Source: Linepithema humile
Lineage: Eukaryota; Arthropoda; Insecta; Hymenoptera; Formicidae
Assembly (NCBI RefSeq): GCF_040581485.1
Contig: NC_090132.1
Span: 23,280,911 to 23,344,910 of the forward strand
Direction of reading: 5' to 3'
Length of the DNA: 64,000 nt
Positions 40,401 through 53,400 of the stretch are shown piece after piece (the stretch's first letter is position 1; the number at the start of each line of letters is the position of its first letter). The notes under the pieces were generated by a model. The model saw only the letters and a list, made by a program, of their open reading frames with translations. It did not search any database and was not told the origin of the DNA. A program made the translations under genes and the position numbers.

Positions 40401-43400
40401 AGCGAGGATACGCTCGACGCGCTCGACACACAAGTGCAGATGCGAGGCGTGGACAGTGAAATGAGCTCGCCGGATTACGGCGTCGATAGGATGGATGAGA
40501 AAACGTTAGTCGAGGTCGAATTAACGCCGGAATATCTGGAAATGAAGCGGGAAGACGAGGAGACCGCGGAAGATTTGCCGGAAGACGGACCGGTTAAGGA
40601 GACGGAAACCATAGAAATCGCGGACTCTAATCGCTTGTCGATCGACAGGAAGCTCCGGCTGAGCACCGAGCGCTCGAGAAGCGAAGAGACGAACACTTAC
40701 ACACCGGACAGGGAAGACCCGGACTCCAGTTCGTGCTCCATCGCCCGGCCGTTGGGAATCGGTCAGATAGAGCCTATTATAGATCGTCGAGAAATCGCTG
40801 CGATCGAAGGCGCTCGTAGCAGCGGTTCTATGGATGACGATACCAGCAATGATTCGCAGCCGCCGCCGAAACAGGAAATGAGTGCTACGTGGAAGTCGTT
40901 CCCGCAGGAAAGTTTCCGCAGCTCTAGTCTCGAAGAAGGCTGGATGGCTCAGGATGAGAACAACGCGCAGCAATCGCAATCCGAGGACAGCAACGGTCAG
41001 AACGAAGACAGTTTTCAAGAGGATCTGGCTGATTTTCCGGGCACTTTTATCTATCCGATCGGACCCGAGATATTGGCCAATTACGGCGCATTCTCGCTTT
41101 CTCGCACGTTGTCGAGGATATCCGAGCGATCCACCACGTCGGAGCAAGACAAAAGCGACTTGGAAGACTCTTTCAAACCCAGCTCGAGATCGCCGAGCCT
41201 CGACGACGAGTCGTTAATATCGAGCGACCACCAGCCGTCTTTGTCGTCGGATCCTCCGTCCGGTACGGCATTGCCGTCCGTTTCCGATGATCGTAGAACA
41301 TCCTCCGAATTGCCAGATATTCCTATCGACGTTGTCGGCATGCAGGACGACGACGCGAAATCGCCGCGAACCACCAGAAGGTCACGTTTGCAGCTACAGA
41401 GTTCCGAGGACTGGCCGTCGCCGCCCAGTTCGCCGGTCTTCGAAACGCCGGTGGTGAGTCACGTAGAGACGTTTTATATGGAGATCAAGCCGGAGGAAGC
41501 CGTCAAAGTCACTGTGACAGATAGCACGGAGACGCCGGTTGCGGAGCACGACAGCGATTCCAGCGATGAGAATCGGACGCTGCACGACGATCTGCATTCG
41601 ACTCTTTTGGAGGACGGACAGAGCTCGACGTCCGCGACGGCCGACGGTACGGTGAAAATCGCGGTGAAGCCGAAATCGAATTCATACATAACCGGCTCGT
41701 CGCACAGCGAAGACACGTCGATGGGTCTGTCCATGTCCGAATGGTCCAGCTCGAATAACACGGTGCGTCAATTCTGTCAGTACTCCGGCACGAAATCCGA
41801 CGATAACTCGCTCGCGGAACTCGGCGCGTCGATTTCGGATTGGTCGGGCAGCACGACGGTGATACCGCAGCAATATTACGCCGCGGCGGACAAAAGTCAG
41901 AGCGACACCACGACATCCGAGAGAAGTGCGACGAGCATGAGACCGAATTCCAAGTGTCAGACCGCCGACACCTCCTCTCTTCCCTCGCCGCCATCCCCGT
42001 CCTCGATGCCGCTACCTGTCTCGCCACCACTGCCTTCGCCGCCCGCGACGGATACCTGTTCGTTTCAGCTCGAGGACGAAATTGTCAGTGTCACGATCGA
42101 GCACGACGTTTTGCAAGCCGAGACAATCGAGGACGATTTCCATCAAGTTCGTACGCGCAGCGACGAGCTCGACGAAGCGCGGCGATTCATCGAGAGCCAG
42201 TTCGACGAGCATCATCGACTGCGTCGCTTCGATGACGAACAACAGGGCACTTATTCGGAATTCACCGATATCTCACCGCCTCGCATCACTCTGCGAAATG
42301 AATACGACGAAGCCATCGACGATGATTTTCAAATGGGCACGGAAGAAGAGACGCTCTGCATAAGCGATACGGCGTTACCGATTCCCGAGGAGGATGAAGA
42401 TCAATTGTACGACAATGTGCCCGCCATGAAGTATTCCAGCAGCGACAAAGTGCGGATGGAGGTCGGTCGCGGCGATAGCTCGGAAGACATGCACGAGAAA
42501 TACGCCGATCTCACGCTACAATCGAGAGTAGCGGACGACGATTGGTCCTCCGAGGAGCGGAAAGACGTTTCGGATGGGAAAAGACCGACGAAAACGGGTA
42601 AAATCGATCGCGGTTTCTCGGAGCCGAGTCCGCACGAGACCGGCAGACGATCCACCGAACGACCTGTCGTAGTACCGATTCGAGCGAAGTCAACTCCGTA
42701 CTACTCCACGACGAGTCTGAGCGGCGAGTCGACCACGTCCAGTCCGCCTATGCAGATCCGAACGCAGATCAGAACGAAGACGATGCCTTACTCGTCGAGT
42801 CGCAGCCCGCAAAGCGAGGGCGACACCTCCTCGAGCATGGACAGTCCAGCGCACACGCCCGATCGCGGTCAGAGAGCCTTCCGCCGGAAACGGCAGCAGA
42901 ACGTTAAGAGACGACACCGCGTGGTGGTCGATCTCGAGGTGAAAGACGGCCATATAGTCTCCAGCACCGATTCCAGCTTCGACGTGGCGACCATACCGCC
43001 GCCTCTGCTGACGGAAGGTCAGAGCCTGGACGACGACGAGGACGACGAGATGTCCGAGACGAAGGACGAGACGGCACGTCGTCGTCAGCAGCAGCAGCAG
43101 CGTTGACACAACGACGGACGCTAAGTAGAAACGCCTGAGGCAGCGTGATCGGCACCACGCTCGGATTCGAGCTAGTAAGACTCGTAGGAAAGCTTCCAGC
43201 TGCGTGGAATTGAGCACACACTAGAATTGATAGATTTATCGGCGCTGTGCGTCGGCGTTCTCGAACTTGTATTCGCCGGACCGACGACTTGGCCTTTACA
43301 AGCGTTCTTGATTCAACGACAGCGATTGCTCAGCAGTGTCGCATCAGGAGGCAATCGAGACTTATACGGGTATGATCGACAAAAAAAAAAAGGGGGGACA

Positions 43401-46400
43401 CCAACGACGGCAGAAAGAAAGGCAAAACCGATACGTAAAAACGACGGAGACATGTCCGTCGGGTTTTCCGGGCTATGAGAAGTCCGAGCGAATGATCAAA
43501 ATCCGCGTGAAAGAATTTAGCGTAATATCGTTAGGAATACGGATACGTTTGTTACACGTTTTAGAGACCCGGTTTACTTTGATATTATCATCACGATAGC
43601 ATCCTTCGATCCTTCCCTCTCCCTCTCCTCGTAGACGAGTACTTAGCGAGTAATAATCATGCATAACTCGGAAAACGATAATCTTAATCAACACGAATCA
43701 TCGGCGTGCACGCGCGCGACTCGTTGAAAAAAAAAAAAAAGAATACAGCCGCGTTACGCGCGACACGTTATATCCTAGTAATAATAATGTATAACATTAT
43801 AAGAATAGAAAGATCGAAAGAGCGACGTAGGACTTTCGGGGTAATCGTAATTTTAAGACGAACGTATAAACCGCGTAATCGCGCGAATCGCTAACCATCT
43901 AATTGGTGCAATCTTCATTTTTCGCACGAGATGCTCCCGATATCGCTAGGAGAAATCGTGCGGATACTTGAACGAGAAACGTAAGATTCTTTCTCTTTTT
44001 TTTTTTTAGAAGAAAGAAAGATCAACGTAGCTTTGTTATTATTATACACTTAGAATTCTCCTACGGCACGTATTCGTGTAATCGTTACTTCAACTACAAC
44101 GTTAAAGGGTTAAATATAAATCTCGGCGTTCCAAAAAGTGACATTATTCGGTCGATGCGACTAGAATTCACCAGGACAATCAATCATGGGAACTGCGTTG
44201 CCGAGGGATCTCTCGCGGAAGTAGGAAACGAACGGTGGAATAAATAAAAATAAAAAAAAAAAAAAAAGAACAGTCGACAGCAATTGTTTCCAGTTCGAAA
44301 CCTGAATTCCGAACAATCTATATAATTTCACCGTAGTTTGATTCGCGTGCGCGTTAGAAGGTGGGGATAAAAGTTGCTCAACGTAGATACTTAAACGTGG
44401 TACATGCTTCTTCGTTAAAAGTCGCCCTTACGCGCGAAACGAGCACCCGATATTATAGGCATTAATTTTGGATCGATCAAGTAGCCATTAAGATCTCCGT
44501 TCTAGATGGGAATCCGAGCGCCTCGTCTACATTAATCCGCGAATTTATTCATGTAGTAACAGATAATCCGAAACACGCAGATAAAGCTGAGAGATCTAGG
44601 CGCGCCCTAACAATTAAATCGTAAGTTATTATCGGAACGAAAGTTATTATTTATTATTCACCTGCTTGAACGGAAGAGCATAGATCGGAACGCGTTTTTA
44701 ACAGAGTTTCCGGAAACTTAGTATTTTTTTTTTTTTTTCAGTCAGCGAATTTGCTAATTTGAGGCTAACAGGACTGTACATGCGTACGTTTACTGCTCAC
44801 GATTATTAATTTATTTTAGGTGAAAGATTTAGAGAAATCGGCTTTATAGTGAGTGAGTTACAATAGAAACGCCCGAGAAATATTTCCTGACGATGAATGT
44901 GCAAGTTAGCTCTCAAGAAGGAGTCCGATTTGAGCGAGGCAATAGAAAGTCCCATTGGTTTCAGCTTGTATTGTGCCTAGTTTTTATACCGTGTTCGTCG
45001 CATGCACAATTTAATGATATAGTGAGGCGTGAATCTCAATTGTGATGCGTGCGTCGTGCACCCATCGCATATTATGCGCGCAGATGCGTGTGGCGTGTGT
45101 CTTTCGGCGTCCTTAGATAGGTAAAATGTACGTAAGCATATTAGGTACTGATTAACAAGATAGAAAGTGAGAAACACTTGTACTGATTGTTAGCGCATTG
45201 TGTGTTCCAGAGGTAACGATTGCAGTTACAAATCGATTTACAAAACGTGTATTCTCAGAGACGCAGCCCTTTCCACGATGATTGTGTATCTCAAATTTGC
45301 AAATGGCCACATTTTACAGTTTTTATTTTATATAAGACTGTTGATATTTGTTCGTTATTTAGTATTTTTAGATTTTTAGGTCTTTTTATATTTTTACATG
45401 GTTTTAATTGTATATTCTTTTTTTTACATAAGTATATATTTAGAAGTAAAAATATTAGAAGCAATATTTACAATTATCGCGTCTTCAAGATAAAGTGCAT
45501 AGAAATAGTTTTAAACTCAGCAGTTTTAAAAACACCAGGGTTAATTTAATTTTTCTTACTGGAACTACATTCTCGAACATCTCTCTTATAACAGTTTATT
45601 TAAGAAGCGGTAAAGATAGTTCTTCTTTTTCGAAATTTTTTCCCGATTTTTCTTTCAAGTATAACTACCAATGTTTTTTTATCGTAGTCTATTTGTCGAA
45701 AATCATTATTAAAATATGTCCTCTTTAGATATATTTATAGCAAATATTATTAATTGCAGCAATAATTCGTCAATATCATTCAGAACGTACAGCATTCTTG
45801 ATAAGGAAACGAGATCGTTATATACTATAAATATAATGAAAGACTTTGCATTGTATCCTCGCTATTATGCACGATTACGTTGAATGTTATCTGATTATCA
45901 TGTATTACAATGAAAGAGATATATAGCGCAAAGTATACGAAGTGCGAGCGACAAAGGGACGACCGCTGAGTGCCGATAAACGATGGCATGTCATTAACTT
46001 CGACGAGTTTAGCGATCGCAATAACTTTCTCGACATGGTCTGAATTCTGCAATATAGGCTTGAAATTCAGATCAGATCGAGTTACGTTATAGTCGGTCAC
46101 GTTTGTGTGTCAGGGTCACGCTGTATCGGAAGTTGGATTTTCTAGTGCACTTTGCATATATGTATACTCTGTGGCCCGAGTTAGGAATGATAGTCATCCT
46201 AGGATTGCACGAAGAGAAGCCACCGGAATGGCTATTACTGAATCACTTGGATAGGTTGCGGTCTCGGCAATTCTAGGAAGACTGCTAATTCCAACTTGAC
46301 GCATGGCATAAAATCAGCTGGTGCATAGGAAACACAGACTCGGAAGATAGTAATGGAATTTTTTAGAAATATACCTCTATTGAGCTTCCAGCGATTCATA

Positions 46401-49400
46401 TGCGAATTGTTGATCCAAAGTTCGAATTTTTTCCTTCATTTCTGATTTGCAGCGACACGATATATTCTTTTTGCTCGATTCAGATTTATTCCTCCAAACG
46501 TTCTTCGATTCTTTTTACGCAAATAATAATCGGACAGCTCTATGTAAACGCATTATAAATTAAAATAAGGAAACGTAAGTAGGAGTCTCCACGCGAATAT
46601 TAAGAAGTTATTTTAAAAATTATTATTGGAATCGATAACTGATTTAGCTCGCGTGAGAACTTATCGTGTCAAAATGTATATCTATAGAATTCTAAGCATT
46701 TTGACAAATTTACTGGAGTTGCTAGAAACGATTTTTGGAAACATCATCAAGTCAGAATGCAGGATCGCGCGGGATAAATGACAAGTCGCTAACAAATGAT
46801 TCATCTCTCTCCGAATAGAGGTCACATTTGCCATAGTTACGTTAATGTCTAGAGGCACGGCCTTGGCGATTAGTCGAATAAAATCCTTTGATGCGTTGGT
46901 ATCATTGTGTCTCCGTTTGTGTATGAGTATCTGTGCAGCAGCGAACTCGATCAAGGATCGCATAAAAGTTATCAAATTCAGAAATGTAAGCGCACGAATC
47001 AATTTGCATCTTACTTATCTATACACTGCACGGCATAATATGAGCGTTCCGTCGTCATTCCGTCAAATCAATTTCGGCATTTAATTCCATTTCGAGGCAT
47101 CACGTCGCTCGCAATCTTCCCTCGCATCTAACGCGGTCCGTTCATTCGAATTCGCTGTAATTCACGATATTGGTGCGTCCTTTCATCTCTTGGTTTTTGC
47201 ATTTGTGCATCATCCGACTCGCTCTTATCATTGTAATATCGCACATACACCACCATACGCACGCGTCTCTCGTTTCTCATGCACTTGTTGTATCTCCCCC
47301 CCCCCCCCCCCCCTCATCTGTGTTTGTCCATCGCAAGTTACTGACCTGTTACTTGAGTCCTGTTTTCCGTAACATCGTTATAATATCGTCCCTCATACGC
47401 AGATCATGAGAATTGCGCGTAATGCGTGCAGCATCGATCGCTCGCGTGATTGACGTGCTCGAAGTTCTCCCGTGTCGTTCGAATTCAGAGCGGCGCGGAA
47501 GGTATTCATTGTTTCTCATCTTCGCTCATCACAAATTCCCATATGCATTTCAAATAACATATGTTAATTACAAACAGGAATGAATAAAATATGCATAGAG
47601 AGATTAAAGAAATCGATGCGAGCAACCGTCTTGTTCAGCGTGCAATTTAAAAATTCTAAATGCTTTTTTTTTTTAACATCAAGACCATAGATAAAATATG
47701 ACTGGCTAGGTTTGGGACACCCTGTAGATTTAGACGTGAGATGCCGCTTAACAAAAGGTTAAATGGAATTATCGAGGGTACACATTTTATTACAGAAGCC
47801 GAAGTTCAATTTGAGGTGGGAATGTTAGACGTCTTGAGCGAGCACGTTGTTGATTCGCAAAATTAAATTATCTGATCTAGAAATAATACTGCTCCAGGAG
47901 AGAAAGAGATATCGACAACGTATTGATCCATTTAAGGAGAGAACTGGTGCGCAAATTTTTACACAGAGTGCCCTAGACCCATGCATATTTCATCAATTTA
48001 AAATTGACTTTTCTTTATTAAAAGTATCATCGATAGACCTATGCATAATTTTTCGCCTATAGATTCTTTCATCAAGTTCATACACTCTTTTAATCAATTT
48101 GAAATTAACTTTTTGTTTATCGAGACTCTTTCTCAATAGATTCTGGATTGAAAGTGATTAAAAATAGAACACGTATTTGCTCTTTTTACTCTGGAGGTAA
48201 AAAGAGTGTCTTATATGTTGTACCATGCAATTTATACACTTTTAAATTTAATCTTTCTTCGTGGAATCTTGGATAATCTTAGGATACAAAGAACGAACAA
48301 TTGGCGTGAGCCGCTTTTATAAGAACGAATTTATTTCTTAAATAGATCATCCGTGCCTTTTTTTCCCCTTATCTTCCGTGGCAAAATACGTAAAAGTATT
48401 TACGGAGAAACGTAATATATCTTTCACACCGGAAGAAAAGGGAAGCGTCGAATTAGTCGATTCTCTCTTCGAAGTTTTTGGAGTGTATAGGTCCCCTAAA
48501 TCACATGACGAACAGAGTGACAGGCGTTCGCACAACAGAATGTCGCATAACATATACCCGGTGTATTGTACGTTATGCTTTTCGACAGGTGGTGATTACA
48601 ACCGCTGGACCTTCCAGAACGGATACGTGAACTCGCCGGCCTGGCACATGCATTACCGCGTGAACCAGGTGCGTAACGTAATGGTTCACGCAACACCACG
48701 TACCCTGACCAATCGATTCTTACCGCTGACACCGCTGCGCCCACGTTGAGCGGGAAGCCATATATCGCACACTAATCAGGCTAAGAAAGTACCACGCTAC
48801 ACGTCAGTGAGGCTCACGCGAATAGACGTGCGGCCGCGCACGAAAGGATTGTAAACGTGAAATCGCTGGAAAAAAAAAAATGAAAAGACCGCAAAAACGA
48901 AATCCCGAGCGTACCAGCTTCTATTCTTGGTTCTTTGCATCTTCGATCTTCGCAGAATATTATGTTTGCGATCGTTTGATTTTCACGTAGCGCTTTTTAC
49001 GGGGTACATAATGCTTTTGGGGGCGGGGGAGGTAGGAAGTCACGAGCATTGTACCTATTGTTACAACGAGATCTGTAAATACGTTGTTAGAAAAATCTAA
49101 TCTCAATTATTTTGTAAGTCTCGTACTTAATATTTGCAATTTCTAATATCGAGAACACATTCGGCAAGTATGGAGCTCACTCAAATGTTGAAAATTGTGG
49201 GCATCTTAATCGCTGAAATAGTGCGATAGTAAAATACAGGAAAACCATAATAGAATCCCCGAGAATTATTTTGACATCAGCGCTTACAGCGACACGGGAT
49301 GTTTCCACTATTTATATATAACATTAATATTATAAAAAGAATAAAAATATATTTAAATATATATAAACAGTGTCCACTTCCCGTGTCTGTAGAAGCGCGT

Positions 49401-52400
49401 TGAAATTTCGTTTATGTATTAAACTGTTTCGAGGATTGACATTTCGCTTGTGCGAATGAAGCGAGTTGTCTTCTCTTGCGGTTCAGTTTTCGCTGGTTGG
49501 ACATATTTTTCGTTATCCGGTTTCTTTCTCCGTTAGCATGTTCTTCCGCTTCATTAATTCCATTTTTGTAGCGAGATTTCTTCTTCCTTACATTAGATCT
49601 TAGACGCACTTAATTCCCGTTTCAATCACACCATAATATTCGAAAGATACTTGTTGCCCATAATTTCGGGGGGAAAAAAAAAAGAAAAATGAGAAGAGTC
49701 CAACTGTATAAAATTTGAATATTCAATCGGACTCTCGTGTGTGCACAAAATATCCATAATGTTCACAATCTCAATATACTCGCACTGCACTGTTAGATTG
49801 TTGCAAGATTAGATTCTCTAGAAACGTTAACGCGTTGTTAAAGTAATTTCGTGGTTTTCAACAATTCTTATGAATTAAATATGCATATGGCTACCGACTT
49901 ACACGTATTTCCGACTGTATATACACGCGATGTCGCAATAATAACCGAAATAACCGAACTTGTTTCAAAGAATTTCCATCATTACTTGTAGTCTCGAGCT
50001 ATTAATCCTCGAAAACCCTCTTCATCACGTTTTTGCGTTAGCCATACTAGTCTGTGCTATATATATACATAGTCTACTGTTCAATCCTACCTCCCTGCCT
50101 GGAGCGTGCGTAGAGATGTGAATTTCACTCATGAACATACGAAGTTACATTAATCGAACGATCGCGAAATAGCACACCGATGGTACGCTACGTAATTCAC
50201 TACGAAATTTAGCTTCATGAAGATCGAAAGAGAAATATTTTCCGAGCTAGTGTGTGTTGGAAAACCTTCAAGAGGTGAGAGGACACGATTCTATCAAGAT
50301 ATGAAAAATATTTAACGATTAACGGTGGAATATTCACGAATTAGCTGTGACGTCTGCGTACGACAAATCGAACAGTTCTGACCATTTTACACTGCCTTAC
50401 GTTAAGCTGTGATAGCGATAAAAGAAGTAATCTAGCAGGAGATTACGGAGTTTTACGAATCTCTTTTTTTTTATTGCCATCTCCGAGACGAGTAGAAAAG
50501 CAACTAAACGCGATTGTCAAACTCACATCTCTAGTTGCAGCGTGGTACTGAACGTTCCCGCATTTTTTATTCACCATTACACAGATACACGCGAATACAC
50601 ATACACAGATAAACATACACACACATCTACACCAATTATTAACTATTTAGATACCTTTGGAACCATTACGTAGCGCCCCTGTCACGAATCACGAACGTAT
50701 TTTGCCACCTGTCACAATTTCTCGTCACGTCAACCCCCTAATCATTTGTATAAAACCCATTCTCTCTCTTTCTCTCTCTCGATCGCATCATTCAAGTGTA
50801 ATTTTTACCACAATATCTTTGCATTATATGTATATGGACACCGTAAGAGTTCACCCTCTTCCCCCTCGATTTATTCGAATTTTATACCCCTTTCTTCTAG
50901 CAGGACTAAAAGGTGTTTATTTGAATCTTGAGGTGAATATGATGAATTTAAGTATTGTGTACTGTAATAGGAAATTTTCAGCATTTTTTTTTCATTTTCG
51001 GGGTTCATGAAAAATCGACAAACACGAAAAATGATAAAGATTTTTTTCATTATAGTACAAAATATTAATATTTCATAAATCTTCCGCCAGTATTCAAATG
51101 TATGCTTTTCCTTCCTACAAATCTCACAGTAATTCCAGTCACAATAGTTACCCATTTACTATGCAAATATTCAGGAATTCAGCAATAATGCTTGGGGTGA
51201 GCGGTAGAAATTCATAATAGATATTTCCCCATTATGTCCCCTTCGGTTTTGCTGTGAATTCTAAAGAATCACCACTTTTCGTGCTTCTCAATATCGTATC
51301 TCGATAGTGGTTCAGGGGATCAATATATAAATATAATCCGAGCGTGACAGCCGAACGACTGTTATGTATCGAGTAGTCAATCGCAGAGAAACTTGCAGCG
51401 GACATATTTTATAAATAGTTGACCCTCTATTGCGTCATATATGTCATGTTGGTTTTAAAAAAAGAATTCAAATAAACCAGGTTTTATTATAAAAATATCA
51501 TCACCTTTCGAGATAAGACGTGAATAAAATCTTGTTACGGTAAACATACAACACATATTTTGCATGTATCCTTTATTTTTAAAGTTTATTTGCAAGAAAT
51601 CTTGCAATAGAGGGTTAATTATTTGTGTTCGGTCATTTTATTTGGATTAAAAAATTTAATGCAGAAAATTAATGTTAAATTTGCATTAATTTCGCTTTTT
51701 CATTAAAAAATATATATATTTGAACTACAATTGTATTGTAATTCTGAATTTTAATTCTATACTTTGCAACGAATTAGATTACCAAGATATAAACACTTGG
51801 GAGATAAACTTTTAACGAAAAATTTAAACATTAATTTTCATAATAATGGTTTTCAAATCTAATTCTCGGTTTTTGAAATTATAGTTTATGAAGTTTGATT
51901 TATAAAACAGAAAGAGAAAGAGGTAATTTAATTAAGTTTGCTTAACAAAATTTGACCATTCATAAATGAAAATGAATGAGGAGCTTCGCATTTTCTCGAC
52001 ACTGATCATTCACAGACGCATTAATTATTAAATGGCACTTCATCGATCATTAGATTAAAGAGCAGTAATTTAAAAACCATAGCAGACGACTTTTTTGAAG
52101 CATTCTAAATCTGATGTTTTTATATCTTTGAGATTTTAATTGCCACACAGAACATTAAGTTCTGTTATTCGTGGCAAGCCAGCATATAAATCATGAAATT
52201 CTTTCTCTCCAAAAAACAAAAATATGCACTGGCATAGCAAAATTTTCTAACGAAAAATAGTGCCAAATCTTTTATACATGAATTAATTATAACCAAATTG
52301 ATGAAATAAGTTCCAAGTTTTTTTCGGACGTGTTTACTGCATGTGAATATAAATGCGCTTAATTTTCTAATTGAGGACACACGTCGATGTTGGTCATTTT

Positions 52401-53353
52401 CCACACATTTTGGAATTTGAACTTTTGACCAATTATGATGAAAATAACTGTTACAAATATACAATACTATTGATTAACTGCTCTTACAGAACTCTTTCTA
52501 CTCTGATTCGGATATTTGTTGAGAGTATTTATCGCGTATCTAAATGGTACTCGTTTTTCAACTTTATCAAAAGTAAAAGTTGACATTTTTATCAAACCAT
52601 CATTTCTTATATCGTTGCAAATTACAACAAGTAAGTATTGTGTTCCTATGTCTCAATCTCTCAGTGTCAAACATTTTTATAAGACTGTCGACTTTGATGA
52701 CGATATCAATATGAGATGTCCCAATGTAAGATCACAGAGTGTCATTAATTTATGTCACGTAGTGTTTTTATCGAAACTATTGTTTGTCTTCCAATTTGCA
52801 TTTCACCAATTCCGTCGTTTATGACTTTTAAATACGCTTTGTCTCTTCCAATATAGCTTGCCAGACTAGCAATAAAAGACTTCTTGAGAAAATCACTTGA
52901 CTTGACGGTATAAATCACACGTTGTTGTTCCAACATAACTTCGAGCTCGCTCATCTTCCGTTTCCGGTCTGCAAAGACGACGTTGCTCGCGTGTCAACTG
53001 ACTTTCGCTTCGATTTGTGAGCGTTCGAAATATACGACGTCCGTGTACAGAGTGCCCCATCACTGTCGGGTGTCCTGTTAACTATAGTTAACTTGTTAAC
53101 TTTTTTTTTTCGTCGAACAACTTGGCGATTGAATTAAAAGTCTATTAAGACGAAGTTATCTTACAATTTGCTAAGAAAGGAAACTTTATTATCCTCTTTT
53201 CTCAGTGAATTCTTTTCTTCGAGGGGTTGCACCTCGGAGTTCATAAATTCTTTAAATAATTTCAACATTAAAACAACTCGTCAGCATCTATAGCTGACGG
53301 GGCACACGGCAACGGTGGGACATCCTGTATACGCCCACACGCACACACGCATG

Positions 53354-53400
<47 letters not shown>

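Larger units (their letters stand above)
43107..48588 (+). other. 3' UTR of the giant exon and intron before the small terminal exon
   Basis: The first about 1.1 kb is probably 3' UTR of isoform B and is less AT-rich. The rest is intronic for the other isoforms. It contains poly-A tracts at 43381, 43728 and 44250, a 10-T tract near 43998, an 18-C run at 47296-47313, and weak open frames at 45825-46100 and 46682-47002 (both minus) without a recognisable domain. A half-site GGGACACCCTGTA, typical of mariner-like inverted repeat ends, is at 47714-47726. Confidence 0.5.

Noticed and set aside
45825..46260. Cluster of short open frames on both strands, some with protein-like words
   Set aside because: Three frames are open over the same bases with no motif, splice sites or codon bias to choose among them.
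48378..48588. In-frame extension upstream of the small terminal exon
   Set aside because: Codon use changes at the acceptor and the upstream part looks intronic; it is open by chance.
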